Counted from the stretch's first letter, positions 10,500-20,857 are shown. The stretch: DNA of 64,000 nucleotides from Chaetoderma sp. LZ-2023a (GCA_034401795.1 CM067369.1:186920742-186984741), one strand, 5' to 3'. Made by a program: numbers and translations. The notes: generated by a model not told the origin, from the letters alone.

Positions 10500-11057
10500 A
10501 ATGTTCTGTTGAATATTTTAAACAGACAGTAATTCAGTGGAAGACATAGCTGCCTTCCAATACAATTATATTCAAACTATTCACTCGGACATTTACTAAG
10601 ACGTTTCTATTTTTGTTTTGAAGCATGTTAAATTATTTGTGAGCAATCTGGAATTTTTGAAAACAATTTAATATTCAAACTAATTTTCAGATCGGAAGCT
10701 GTACTTCATCTGGCCCGCTAAGTAGAGCCCTCCTCCACTTCGTAATTGCAATGAAATAGTACACAATACAAATACTGTACATGTTATATTAAAATTTTAA
10801 TGGGCCATCTGGCTAAAACTGACCGTACCACTGCAATAGGCTTGAGGAATGTCTATTTGCACGCCAAGTAAAGAATATTTTTGACAATTTTTCACTCAGG
10901 CTCGAGTTGCGTTACAATTAATTTTGGCACAGGCGGACGGACGGACAAACAGACAAATGGATGTATTGATGGACTGACATAATTCCCACTTTTTAAATGT
11001 GGAGATAATGATACATAACATTTTAAAAATATATCTTGATAAATCTGTCTTGCATAC
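10500..11057. other. PRIM2 intron, repeat fragments
   Basis: A short R1-like hairpin lies at about 10500-10585, a partial R2 arm at about 10840-10900, and a GGACGGACGGAC tail typical of X/Y repeat ends at about 10930. No gene. Confidence 0.45.
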
Positions 11058-11184
11058 CATGAAAGTCCCCGGGGCCGGGTGTGTTTGTCACAATAATCTT
11101 CACACAGCTGTATGGAGTGTAGTCTGTCCTCTTGCCTTCCTTACCGTAATTATGGCGAATATTGTACGAGTACTGCTTATCAAA
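11058..11184 (-). CDS. PRIM2: PRIM2 exon: second Fe-S cysteine
   Basis: The exon is 127 nt long, phase 0 to 1. The acceptor is gtatttacag before TTTGAT and the donor CATG|gtatgc. It encodes [20 protein letters not shown], then [11 protein letters not shown], then GPGDFH. The [16 protein letters not shown] block is diagnostic of primase large subunit, and the Cys of PYSC is the second cluster ligand. The last base pairs with GT of the next exon to make the Gly of HGC. The open frame continues upstream into intron, so a longer ORF there is not all exon. Confidence 0.96.
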
Positions 11185-11472
11185 CTGTAAATACACAAAA
11201 TCTTGTAACCCATACTCACAGTAAAACACCAAGTGATGATCACATGCTCCGCCTAAAAATAACTCACCCAACATAGGGGTTACTTTCTGCAGAAGCGCAG
11301 ATTTAAATACAGTAATCTTACAGTGACTTGCAAGATGTACATCAATATCATACCTTCCCTAGATAATTTGTTATTTTCAGGGCCTACATAAATACTCATT
11401 TAGCCTTTTAATATAACGGTTAAGTTGGTATGATAAGTTTTTTTGTCAATGTCTGTAGTCTATATAACTTAT

Positions 11473-13342
11473 AACAAGAGGTCCAAGGATCTGTGCCACT
11501 CACCTGGCCCATTAGCATTTGAAACTTGCATTTAAAGACATGATGGATAATTGTCGGAAAATCCAAGATGGTCACCAAAAGAATTTACCGATCAAAATTC
11601 TGTACATAGATTCTGAAGCCTACCCACCTAGGGTCCTTCCAGCTGAGTTTGATTGAAATCTGCCAATACATTAATGAGGTGTAGGCTTTTAAATGATTTA
11701 CCGAAACATTTAGAAAATCCAAGATGGCCACCAAAAGAGTTACCAATCAAAATTCTGCATACAAGATCTGAAGTGTGCCACCATACGGTCCTTCCATGCA
11801 AGTCTGGTTAAAATCATTCAAGCACCAAAAAAATTAGCAAACAAAATTTTGTATACATGTTCTAAAACCTCCACCCATAGGGTCGTTCCAGCCAAACTAG
11901 CTTGAAATCCGCCAAGCGGTTAATGAGGAGTAGCGGTTTGGCAACCTCCAGTAATTTTTTTAATAAAATCTAATATTTTCACCCGAAAAATTGACCAATC
12001 AAAATTCTGAAAAGAATTTCTAAAGCCTACCGACATAGGATCCTTCAGCAGCAAATTTAGTTAAAATCTACCAAGAAGTGTTCACACTTTCAGGTAAATT
12101 CTTTTACAAAATCTAAGATTTTCACTATACAAAACTGACCAATAAAAAATTTAAATAGACGTTCTAGAGCCTACCTCCATAGGACACTTCAAGCCATATT
12201 TGCCTGAAATCTGTCAAGCAGCTAAGAACTATGCATTTTGACACATTCTGGTAAATGTTTTACAAAATCTAGATTTTCAACCGAAAAATCTACCAATCAA
12301 AATTCTGAATAGAAATCCTGGAGCCTACCAATATAGGAAACTTCCAGGGGAATTTAGTTGAAATCTATCAAGAAGCTACGGAGGAGATGTGCTTTGACAC
12401 TTTCTGGTAACTTTTGTACAAAATCTAAGATCTTCAACGAAAAAGATTGACCAATCAATAATTTGAATAGATGTTCTACAGCCTACCTCCATAGGACGCT
12501 TAAAGGCAAATTTGGCCGAAATCTGTCAAGAAGCTAAGGAGGCGTAGCATTTTGACAATTTCCGGTAGATTTTCACCAAAGAAATTGATCAATCAAAATT
12601 CTGAAAAAAATTCTCTAGAGCTCTACCATCATAGAATTCATCTAGCCAAATTTGGTTGAAATATGTCAAGCAGCTATGGAGGAGTAGCATTTTGACCATT
12701 TCCATTAGATTTTTTATAAAATCTAAGATTTTCACCCAAAAACATTATCAATCAAAATTCTGAATAGATGTTCTACAACCTACCACCACAGAATCCATCT
12801 AGTCAAATTTGGTTAAAATATGTCAAGCAGCTAAGGAGGAGTAGCATTTTGACCATTTCCGGTTGATTTTTAATCAAATCTAAGACTTTCACCCAAGACA
12901 TTGATCAATCACAATTCTGAAAATATCTTCTAGAGACTACCACCATACGATCCATCTAGCCAAATTTGGTTGAAATATATCAATCATCTATGGAGGAGTA
13001 GCATTTTGACCATTTCCGTTAGATTTTTAATAAAATCTAAGATTTTCACCCAAAATTTTTATCAGTCAAAATTCTGAAAAGACGTTCTAGAGCCTACCAC
13101 CAGACATTCCATCTAGCCAAATTTGGTTGAATATGTCAAGCAGCTATTGAGGAGTAGCATTTTTACTATTTCCGATAGATTTTTTATAAAATCTAAGATT
13201 TTCACACAAAAATATTATCAATTAAAATTCTGAATAGATGTTTTAGAACCTACCACCACAGAATCCATCTAGTCAAATTTGGTTGAAATACGTCAAGCAG
13301 CTAAGGAGGAGTAGCATTTTGACCATTTCCTGTAGATTTTTA
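11473..13342 (+). repeat. Y repeat array, left part (about 157-bp units)
   Basis: Starts CAAGAGGTCCAAGG followed by CACTCACCTGGCCC, then about 11 degenerate units. Each unit holds CAATCAAAATTCTGAA, AGCCTACC, CCATCTAGCCAAATTTGGTT and GAGGAGTAGCATTTTGACC. The best-preserved units start near 12596, 12755, 12910, 13067 and 13225, giving a spacing of about 157 bp. It is continued at 20514 after an insertion. Confidence 0.75.
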
Positions 13343-13527
13343 ACAAGAGGCCCAAGGGGCCTGTATCGCTCACCTGGAACATAGGCATTTAAACTAGAAA
13401 GGCAACTGGCTATAAATAGAGGTTCTGGAGTTGTTGTTGCGAAAACTAGGCCATCCAAGATGGCTATTAAACAAGTTTGAAATTTTTGCTCTAGATGATG
13501 TTTCACAAGTCTTGAATTGATTCCGCA
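13343..13527 (+). repeat. X repeat, copy 2, left part
   Basis: CAAGAGGCCCAAGGGGCCTG begins inside the Y array. The sequence runs to the DIRS-1A left end at 13528 and resumes at 20262. Confidence 0.75.
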
Positions 13528-13564
13528 TCAAAAAAGCATGCGCTTTTGTTTCTACAAGAATTCT

Positions 13565-13725
13565 TAATACTTACCAGATGTACTATTATGATAATGTCTA
13601 TTATCTAGTCTAGCTCAAAATAAACAATTAAAACTCCGCACTCTCCTGGTCCTGCCCATACTGTGTCCGGGAATTACCATAGCCCCAGGTACCGAGTCAA
13701 TTCCCAATCACAGTCAGATTCGTCT
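13565..13725 (+). repeat. DIRS-1A left inverted terminal repeat
   Basis: This is 161 bp and nearly perfectly complementary to 20089-20249. It begins TAATACTTACCAGATGTACT. The outermost ~37 bp of the element are not part of the paired region. Confidence 0.9.
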
Positions 13726-13793
13726 TATATTTGCCTTGACAAACAGCGAAAGCAGCTCAGCCTCACCTCAGCGGGGCGGCTGAAACAGGGCCA

Positions 13794-13892
13794 TAGTACA
13801 TCTGGTAAGTATTAAGAATTCTCGTAGAAACAAAAGCGGATGCTTTTTTGATTCTACTTCGAATAATACTTACCAGATGTACTATTATGATA
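13794..13892. repeat. DIRS-1A internal complementary region
   Basis: The left half (to 13851) is the reverse complement of the element's left terminus with about two mismatches. The right half is the reverse complement of the right terminus. The junction reads TTTTTTGA|TTCTACTTCG. In DIRS elements this region is thought to bridge the two ends when the circular DNA intermediate forms. Confidence 0.88.
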
Positions 13893-14514
13893 AACTCCGG
13901 ATTTCAACAGCCAAGAAATACCAGTGGGAGGAGGTGAGGCTCGAACCAGCACTCATCTACCATCCAACAGAGAAGGTTGTGAAGAGACTAGAACCCCGGC
14001 ATACGCTTGGGTTCTGCCATCTGACTCATAGAGTGCTAAACTTCCATGGTCTCGACCGCGCTCCCCCCACCTCTTTTGTCCGCACAAAATCCAGAGGGCT
14101 GTCGAAAAGGGGATGCAACACCCACCAGACCCGTGTCAGCCCCAAGTCTCAGCTAGGGCAGTACAGTAGAGTGCAAAGAAGCTACTACAACTTCTAATTT
14201 TGAAAAAATATCAGTATATCGATTAAGTTTTCAAATTGGAATGAGTCTAATGTCTGTTTGAGAGGATAAGTATACTCTTACACCAGACTATGCACCTAGT
14301 AAGCAGTCTGGTATTTCGACTGTAAGTAAATTATTTTTAGTCACTTAATTAATGTAAACACTCACCATTTTGAGTGCTTGTTCTTTCTTGATCATCCCAG
14401 GAGCTCGGCCCAATCCACGGTCGTTCACTGGTTATGTGCATGGATCTTGTTCAGTGCAGGAGGAAGTAACTTGCGATGTTTGTGAAATAGTGGTCGGATG
14501 TGGTCGGATGTGGC

Positions 14515-15648
14515 TTAACTAAGGTTCGACAAATTGGCGACGGCTACTGGATTAAGTGCGCTGGAGATGTCGCGAAGGTAGAAATCAGTAAATGACGACT
14601 CGGCATGCCATTGTGCTACAGACATCACCTCCTCTAATGAGACACCCTTAAAAAGGGCTGATGCTGCTGCTAATGCTTGTACCTCAATCTGCTTTCCTGT
14701 AGCGATTTTGTGCGACATCTGAATAGCATCAACTATCCAACGAGAAATAGTATCTTTCGAGGCGCGCAAATGAGGAGCTTTGAGACATAACCACAGAGAT
14801 TTCGGGTCATCTCTCCACTCCTCAGTACGTTTCTTATACATTTTCGGACATCTGTCAGGACACCAAGCAGAATAATTTGGGTCATGTCTAATTAAACTTG
14901 GCAAATTGATCGGTTGACCTGATTATTTAAGTGACTGATTCTTTGCCAGGAAACAATCACGTGGAAGTAGTCTTAAACCTTCACCCGTGACGACAAAACG
15001 ATCTTGCTCGGCAGATAGAGCAGGAATTTCGCTTCTCGTTCTCGCCGATGATGCTGCAACCAAGAAAACTGATTCAATAGTTAACAGTTTAATATCTATA
15101 GATCTAATCGGTTCAAAGAGAGCATGCCCTAAAACTTGTAGAACAAGAGATAGATTCCATGCTGGGATAAGAACTGGCTGTCTAGGTCGCAGATTGCTCA
15201 TTCCTTTAATAACTTCATTCAAAGTGTCATTCTCAACTCCTTCAATGGCCAGACTGGGAATGACTGAAGCTAATGCAGACTTATATGCTGCTAGGGTTGA
15301 AGGTACAAGTTTTTCAACTTCGTAAAAATGACAGATAAAATCTGCTACGTGTTGAACAGATGCAGACAAGGGATTACTATCTCTTCACTGACACCACCCT
15401 GCAAATTTGTTGATTCTATAATTATATGTCTTGGTGGGTGACCCTCTTCTGGCTGAAGCGACAAATTTCGCTGCTTGCTCAGAAAAGCCACCCTCAATTT
15501 CACGCTGCTTGATAACATCCATGCAGTCAATTTGAACATTTCCGGTCTGTCGTGAAGACACAGACCCTTGTTCTGAGTGATTAGATCCCTTCGGTCTGGA
15601 AGAGGGACTGGATTGCAGACCAGAAGGTCCAGCAGATCCGTAAACCAT
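14515..15648 (-). pseudogene. DIRS-1A tyrosine recombinase, broken
   Basis: This encodes the enzyme that would insert the circular DNA copy. The N-terminal part begins MVYGSAGPSGLQS (15646 downwards). The catalytic domain follows with the SSARTRSEI arginine box and the C-terminal FTDFYLRD tyrosine. Comparison with family 2 shows that the HxxR box is missing: VQA runs straight into LAAASALF near 14670, an in-frame loss of about five residues. A stop-containing break near 14905-14925 separates the two halves, and a frame change lies near 15370-15385. It cannot be catalytic as it stands. Confidence 0.8.
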
Positions 15649-17320
15649 GATCCCCCCTGGCCGATGAGGGGCGATCAGTAGTACTTGGCATACTCCCTCT
15701 TATCTTTGCCAGAACTTTCGGGATGAGAATCATTGGAGGATACGCATACGCATACATTCCCTTCCAACTTATCGGCAGTGCATCTACTGCCAAGGCTAGC
15801 GGGTCCCGGATCAGTGACACGTATGTGACCATCTTTGCGTTTAGTTTCATCGCAAACAGATCCACATTTGGTTTGCACCAATATTTGAATAGAACCTCCG
15901 CTACCGATTGGTTGAGCTGCCATTCCGTCGGACGACAAATCATCCTTCGACTGAGCGCATCTGCTAGGATGTTCAGGCTTCCTGGAATGTGTGCTGCCCG
16001 AAGAATAATATTCCTCCCTTGGCACTACAGCAGAAGGTTCCAAATCATCATGAACAACTCTGGTGACCTCGTCCCGCCTTGGCGGTTCAAATAAGACACC
16101 ACTGTTGAGTTGTCTGTCCTTATTAGGACAATCTTGTCTCGGATTAAATTCTCGAATTTTCGAAATGCTAATGCCACCGCTAATAATTCGAGAACATTGA
16201 TATGTTTCTGCGCATTGGTCCGATCCCATTTCCCTGACACTGATCGATTGTCCAATACCGCTCCCCAAACCGTCGTCGATGCATCTGTAAAGATGGTCAT
16301 CTGTGGTTGAGGAGGATGTAGAAGAACACCTCGCAGGAAATTCTGTTCTGATAACCACCACTGAAGATGGAATATCAATGGTTCTTTTACTGGAATTCTC
16401 AGAGATAACGGATCGGTTTTCTGAGGCCAGAATGACATTAGATACATCTGAATCGGCCTGTGTCTGAGTGCCGCATAAGGAACCAGTATTCTGTGAAATT
16501 GGCGCGCCGTCAGATAGGCTCCTAAAGAAACTGACTCCAGAACTGCAATCAGGGGCTTGACTCTGCTCTCCGCCGGAACAGCTACGCCGTCCCTGAGATT
16601 GAAAAATATTCCCAGATAAACAAACTCCTGGGATGGAGTCAATTCTGATTTCTCTAGATTCACAATCCATCCTAGATCCTTTAGCAAGGCTAGGACTACC
16701 TGAAGATTGTTGCGCAGAGTGACTGGATTCCCCGCCTTCAGCAGCCAGTAGCCTATCTAAGTATGAACAACTATGTTTCTCCTGCGAAGATAAGAAGTCA
16801 TGGCGAGGACCACTTTGGTGAAGACCCTCGGTGCTGTGGTCAGGCCGAACGGAAGCGCATTGAATTCCCAAACATTGTCTTGGAACGCAAAGCGAAGGTA
16901 TTTTTGAAAAGGAATTCACATTGGAATATGAAAATATGCATCCTTCAGATCTAGCGACACTGCCCACATGCCTTTTCTCAACCCCGACATCACTGCCGCT
17001 ACAGTCTCCATCTGAAATTTTGGTGACAGAATACACTTGTTTAACGGTTTGAGATTGAGAATCGGTCTCCACCCTCCGGTGCGTTTCGGAACGAGGAACA
17101 TCATCGAATAGAAGCCTAGGGATGACTGATTGCGGACTAAGTGAATCGCATTCTTCCGCTGAAGATCTTCGATTTCTGAGCAAATGGCATCTAGAAGATC
17201 GGATTCCCTTGGAATGGGAGTCCACACTGGAGTCGATGTTAACGGAACTAACGATTGACAGATGAGCCAGTCCGGTTCGTAGCCGTTTCTTAACCACTGA
17301 CAGACTAAACAATCTTGCAC
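15581..17320 (-). pseudogene. DIRS-1A reverse transcriptase-RNase H, with stops
   Basis: One reading frame covers RT motif A (LDLKDAYFHIPM), the VYLGIFFNL segment, the RNase H motifs (FTDASTTVWGAVLD, LLAVALAF, LIRTDNSTVVSYLN) and the downstream DLFAM...VDALPISWKGMYAYAYPP extension. It has no indel over most of its length but has in-frame stops. One is TGA right after HIPM (16916-16918). Another is TAG in place of the Tyr of the YIDD box, which itself reads IGY instead of IDD. The enzyme is inactive. Confidence 0.8.
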
Positions 17321-18278
17321 GACCTGTTCCCACTGGTTTGAGAACAGTTGAAGTCTGCCTCCGACAGAAGGCCCTCTTCACACAACTCGCGATCGATATT
17401 GCACGAGACGACGTTAATTCGCTTAGGTGAAGATCCTCGACTCCCCTCGTTCCTGGTGATACCGGAGCAGATCCCGCCGGAAAACCGTCAGGACCGTCCC
17501 CCACGGCCACCCCGTGGTTTCTTGGAAAACGACGGTCCAGAACCGCCACCACGGCTATCCTTATGGTAGCCGCCGCGACCCGAACCGCCACCCGAACCGC
17601 CACCCTTCCTATCCTCCCCATACGGCCTCTTATTAGAGGACTTGTATGAGGAAAAACGACCATGACCGTGCGAACCGGATGCGGCCTCTTATTAGAGGAC
17701 TTGTATGAGGAAAAACGACCATGACCGTGCGAACCGGATGCCCGATGGGTATCACGGCCAGAAGGACGGAAGGCTGATCTTTGGCGCTGCCTCTGCTGCT
17801 CCTGTCGGTGCTGCTTATAGGACTGCTGCGGCTGAGTCCTTTTCGTCGACTTCCACGACTTACTGACTACTTCCTGTTCCGCAACCATTGATGCGACCTT
17901 GGATACGGCTTGCCATGCCGAGCCGCCGAACAAGCCTGGACCTATGAATGGCGCGGAAGACAACGCAGCCCTAATTTCAGGTCCTGGTTCTACAAAATCG
18001 AGAACCATTCTCCGTCGCTCAGCCAATGATCTCGTGATCACCCTGGCCAGGCAATCTTGAGAAAGGCGCATGGAGTCCCGGACAACTCCGGGAGCAGCCT
18101 TTGGCACTACCCCACCTTCCGCTGCGCAGGTCAGCATACCCTGCAGGACAGCACAGCCGTGCGAAAGCGCCGCCATGGCAGCTCTCGCCGCATCCTCAAT
18201 GAGGGTCAACTCATTGAATGGATCTTTATTTGACTGCGAAACTAACGGACGACAACGTCCCTTAGCTTTACCAGCCAA
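15675..18278 (-). CDS. DIRS-1A overlapping open frame, 867 codons
   Basis: This is an uninterrupted minus-strand frame. Its first ~200 codons are gag C-terminal sequence (VVRDSMRLSQDCLARVITRS, later GLFGGSA). The rest runs over the RT region in a different frame from the RT and leads towards the recombinase. It is Ser/Arg rich (for example SSTSSSTTDDHLYRC). A 59-bp tandem duplication at 17623-17740 fuses the gag frame to this second frame. A 1-bp excess in a C run near 15651-15656 cuts it from the recombinase start. Whether it is translated is unknown; in DIRS elements the recombinase frame commonly overlaps RT. Confidence 0.55.
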   Translation of the reverse strand: MAGKAKGRCRPLVSQSNKDPFNELTLIEDAARAAMAALSHGCAVLQGMLTCAAEGGVVPKAAPGVVRDSMRLSQDCLARVITRSLAERRRMVLDFVEPGPEIRAALSSAPFIGPGLFGGSAWQAVSKVASMVAEQEVVSKSWKSTKRTQPQQSYKQHRQEQQRQRQRSAFRPSGRDTHRASGSHGHGRFSSYKSSNKRPHPVRTVMVVFPHTSPLIRGRMGRIGRVAVRVAVRVAAATIRIAVVAVLDRRFPRNHGVAVGDGPDGFPAGSAPVSPGTRGVEDLHLSELTSSRAISIASCVKRAFCRRQTSTVLKPVGTGRARLFSLSVVKKRLRTGLAHLSIVSSVNIDSSVDSHSKGIRSSRCHLLRNRRSSAEECDSLSPQSVIPRLLFDDVPRSETHRRVETDSQSQTVKQVYSVTKISDGDCSGSDVGVEKRHVGSVARSEGCIFSYSNVNSFSKIPSLCVPRQCLGIQCASVRPDHSTEGLHQSGPRHDFLSSQEKHSCSYLDRLLAAEGGESSHSAQQSSGSPSLAKGSRMDCESREIRIDSIPGVCLSGNIFQSQGRRSCSGGEQSQAPDCSSGVSFFRSLSDGAPISQNTGSLCGTQTQADSDVSNVILASENRSVISENSSKRTIDIPSSVVVIRTEFPARCSSTSSSTTDDHLYRCIDDGLGSGIGQSISVREMGSDQCAETYQCSRIISGGISISKIREFNPRQDCPNKDRQLNSGVLFEPPRRDEVTRVVHDDLEPSAVVPREEYYSSGSTHSRKPEHPSRCAQSKDDLSSDGMAAQPIGSGGSIQILVQTKCGSVCDETKRKDGHIRVTDPGPASLGSRCTADKLEGNVCVCVSSNDSHPESSGKDKREYAKYY
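17623..17740. repeat. 59-bp tandem duplication in DIRS-1A gag
   Basis: CGGCCTCTTATTAGAGGACT and the following 39 bases occur twice, exactly in tandem (17623-17681, 17682-17740). Since 59 is not a multiple of three, it shifts frame. Confidence 0.9.
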
Positions 18279-19496
18279 TGGCCTATTCAGTGCCTCTCTC
18301 TCCCTGACGGAAAGCCGTGGTACTCGGGCATACTGATGGTAGGCCTGCTCCGGAAAGTGGACCCTACTCCTAATCCCTTTTGGGGCCTTTGGAAATGTAA
18401 AGTCTGGCTAGACCATACGATGCGCTGCCACCTCCAACATCTCAGAGGTCAACGTATCCAAGGCAGAGAAGGCATGGCAGAAGAGCCACTGGACAGAGCG
18501 CTAGCCGCTCACTCTGACATCCGCTCCGTTGCTGGATCGCGCTGAGATCCTTGATCGGATGCCAACCCGAGACGGCCGGACATCCATTCAAGGACCTGCA
18601 CCCATTCAGCCTCGGTGGAAAAGGATGACTCATCCAACAAGAGACTGCCGTTCTCATCTTCCTTCTCGCCCTTGGACGAGAAAGACACCAACGATCCATG
18701 CTGAAGACTGCGGGCTTGTTTACTAGTGTAAACAACGCCCACAGACCATGTATTCGCGGCTCCAACCTCCTACGAATCGCCGGACACGGACTTACTGAGA
18801 TCCATTGGCTCAGCACGGGAGCCGGGACCACAGCCGCATTGACCACGGTAACCAACGGAAATCCGATAGGACCCGTAACCACCGGCGCTGGGATGCCGTC
18901 AGAAGCCGTCAAACACGACTCCAACCGCAGCACGGGATGAATAAAATCCGGATGGAAGATGCCCGACGGAACGTCAACATCACCACCCGGCTGGCAAACC
19001 CGTACATAACCCGAAGGAGAACCTTGGGATGTACCAGGTACAGCCGTCACGGAAAGATCCGGCATGCCGGAATCCTCCATGAGCAAAAGCTCCTCCTCCT
19101 CTGCCGTCGGCTCTTGAGCCAATGCAAAAGGAGGGACAGATGCAACACCCTCCCCAGCACTAGCCGGACCACCGAAGGGCAGTCCTGCACCAGACTGCAT
19201 CGACGGGATCGTGGATTGCAGGGACTCAAACATGGCTTTAAACTGGGCCACCCATACACCCAAAGCCGAGTCCATTCTCTCATTCAGGCGCTCCTCCAAA
19301 CCTCTGGTGGATGCCTGATCTGCCTTGGCCGCCTTGTCCTTTTGCACTTCGCGCAAGCTACACAGTGGTGACCAGCAAACTTGCGCTTCATGAACCGATT
19401 ACATTTTCTGCACAAAGTGTCCAGGTCATTAGCCTTCTGCGAACACAAAGCAAGAATTAAAACGCTGCACATGACATACATGACGAGCAAACGCAC
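17741..19496 (-). pseudogene. DIRS-1A gag-like ORF1, frameshifted
   Basis: The N-terminal zinc-binding motif is LCRKCNRFMKRKFAGHHCVA followed by CAKC (19284-19440). The frame then passes to 18442-19356 (KAAKADQASTRGLEERLNER and an acidic/Ala-rich stretch), to 18509-18742, and to the frame starting at 18278. At least two frame changes break it. A strong splice-acceptor-like CTTTGTGTTCGCAG precedes the zinc motif, so the first exon may lie upstream. It is predicted to be the particle protein by position. Confidence 0.7.
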
Positions 19497-20088
19497 AATG
19501 ACCTGATTGTAATATTAAAATTACTTAGAAACATTAACTTTCTCTTAAATTAATGATAATCAAGATTTAAGGCAGGAAATATTTGAAATTTTTTAGAGTG
19601 AAAATTAATAAACACGGCTTGGTAATTAACTAACCGTTAAAATAACCAAGAAAAACTTACCGATCGCTACAAACACCTTCATCAATGAAGTGAAGGCTAA
19701 AATCGGCACAATCAGAGTGCATAGACACGCCAAGCCGAAAGCAAACATAAATCATGGCCGCTGCCATCTTGGCTAAGAGCGCATCCATCTTGGAAGGAAC
19801 CGAGTCGCAAGAGAAATTAACCGAGTACCCGCATAATACTTAAACAGTTAAGGGTACCGGAGCGACTCCAACAATGGCTACCATTTTAAAATGTGCCAAT
19901 TTAAGAAAATTTTAATCATTCATTATGGCACGAATGTATAAATTCTAGATTGATACAACCTGCCCCTGAGATGACTTTTCTTTCCCTTCCATGAAGCCAG
20001 CGATTAATAAGCGAAAAAACGCGTAAATCCGAATAAAATTGCAAATTTTAGAGAGCACAAAACATGTGGCTTGAAGAGTCAGCAAAAT

Positions 20089-20249
20089 AGACGAATCTGA
20101 CTGTGATTGGGAATTGACTCGGTACCTGGGGCTATGGTAATTCCCGGACACAGTATGGGCAGGACCAGGAGAGTGCGGAGTTTTAATTGTTTATTTTGAG
20201 CTAGACTAGATAATAGACATTATCATAATAGTACATCTGGTAAGTATTA
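20089..20249 (-). repeat. DIRS-1A right inverted terminal repeat
   Basis: This is the complement of 13565-13725. It ends ATCTGGTAAGTATTA, then the unique terminus to 20261. Confidence 0.9.
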
Positions 20250-20261
20250 TTCGAAGTAAAA

Positions 20262-20513
20262 AGCGGTTTTGGAGATTTTTAGACCTTTCCTAAAATCGGC
20301 CAAGATCCAAGATGGGCATTGGCCAAATTGGCAGATTGGCTTTGTTTGAACAAACTTGGATCCCTATACCATAAGGATGCTTCCTGCCAAATATAATTGA
20401 AATCGGCCCAGTGGTTCTTGAGAAGTCATTTAAAGGAAAAGTTGATGGATGGATGGACACACGATGGAGTTGCCATGGCATCTCACTTGGCCTTTCAGGC
20501 CAGTTGAGCTAAT
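20262..20513 (+). repeat. X repeat, copy 2, right part
   Basis: Resumes at AGCGGTTTTGGAGATTTTTA and ends CTTTCAGGCCAGTTGAGC. It is the continuation of 13343-13527, interrupted by DIRS-1A. Confidence 0.8.
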
Positions 20514-20857
20514 AAAATCTAAGATTTTCACCCAAGAATTATGAAGACATTCTAGAGCCTACCACGATACAATCCATCTAGCCAAATTTGGTTGAAATAT
20601 GTCAAGCAGCTATGGAGGAGTCGCATTTTGACCATTTCCTGTAGATTTCTCATAAAATCTCAGATTTTCACCACAAAAAATTTACTAATCAAAATTCTGA
20701 AAAGTCAGCAGGGTACCAGCATAGGGGCCTTCCAGCCAAATTTGGCTGAAATCGTTCAAACCATTAAGGAGAAGCGATTTGATGGACGGACAGACGATGG
20801 ACGGACGGCCGCCATAGCATAAGCTCACTTAGCCTTTCAGGCCAGGTGAGCTAACAA
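20514..20857 (+). repeat. Y repeat array, right part
   Basis: Resumes with AATAAAATCTAAGATTTTCA CCC and two more 157-bp-type units. It ends GGACGGACGGCCGCCATAGC and AGCTCACTTAGCCTTTCAGG with CCAGGTGAGCT, the same terminus as X repeats. Confidence 0.75.

Larger units (their letters stand above)
13528..20261 (-). mobile_element. DIRS-1A retrotransposon (family 1)
   Basis: This is a 6.7-kb tyrosine-recombinase retrotransposon with gag, RT-RNase H and recombinase on the minus strand, so its 5' end is at the right. Its termini are TCAAAAAAGC on the left and GAAGTAAAA on the right. Inverted terminal repeats lie at 13565-13725 and 20089-20249, and the internal complementary region at 13794-13892. 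No target duplication is seen: removing the element rejoins an X repeat at ...TTCCGC/GCGGTTTTGG, with at most one ambiguous A. This fits recombinase-mediated integration. The coding frames are broken, so it is not autonomous. Confidence 0.9.

Noticed and set aside
11473..13342. CRISPR-like array
   Set aside because: Units are ~157 bp, degenerate over their whole length, without constant repeats and unique spacers, and the genome is eukaryotic.
13877..14197. 106-codon plus-strand frame next to the DIRS-1A complementary region
   Set aside because: It lies in the antisense 3' region of the element and its counterpart in DIRS-1B is not open. A GGTTCGAGCC word on the minus strand looks like a tRNA B box, but no A box or tRNA fold was seen.
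18805..19371. 188-codon plus-strand frame opposite DIRS-1A gag
   Set aside because: It is antisense to gag sequence homologous in DIRS-1B, where it is not preserved; no domain was recognised.
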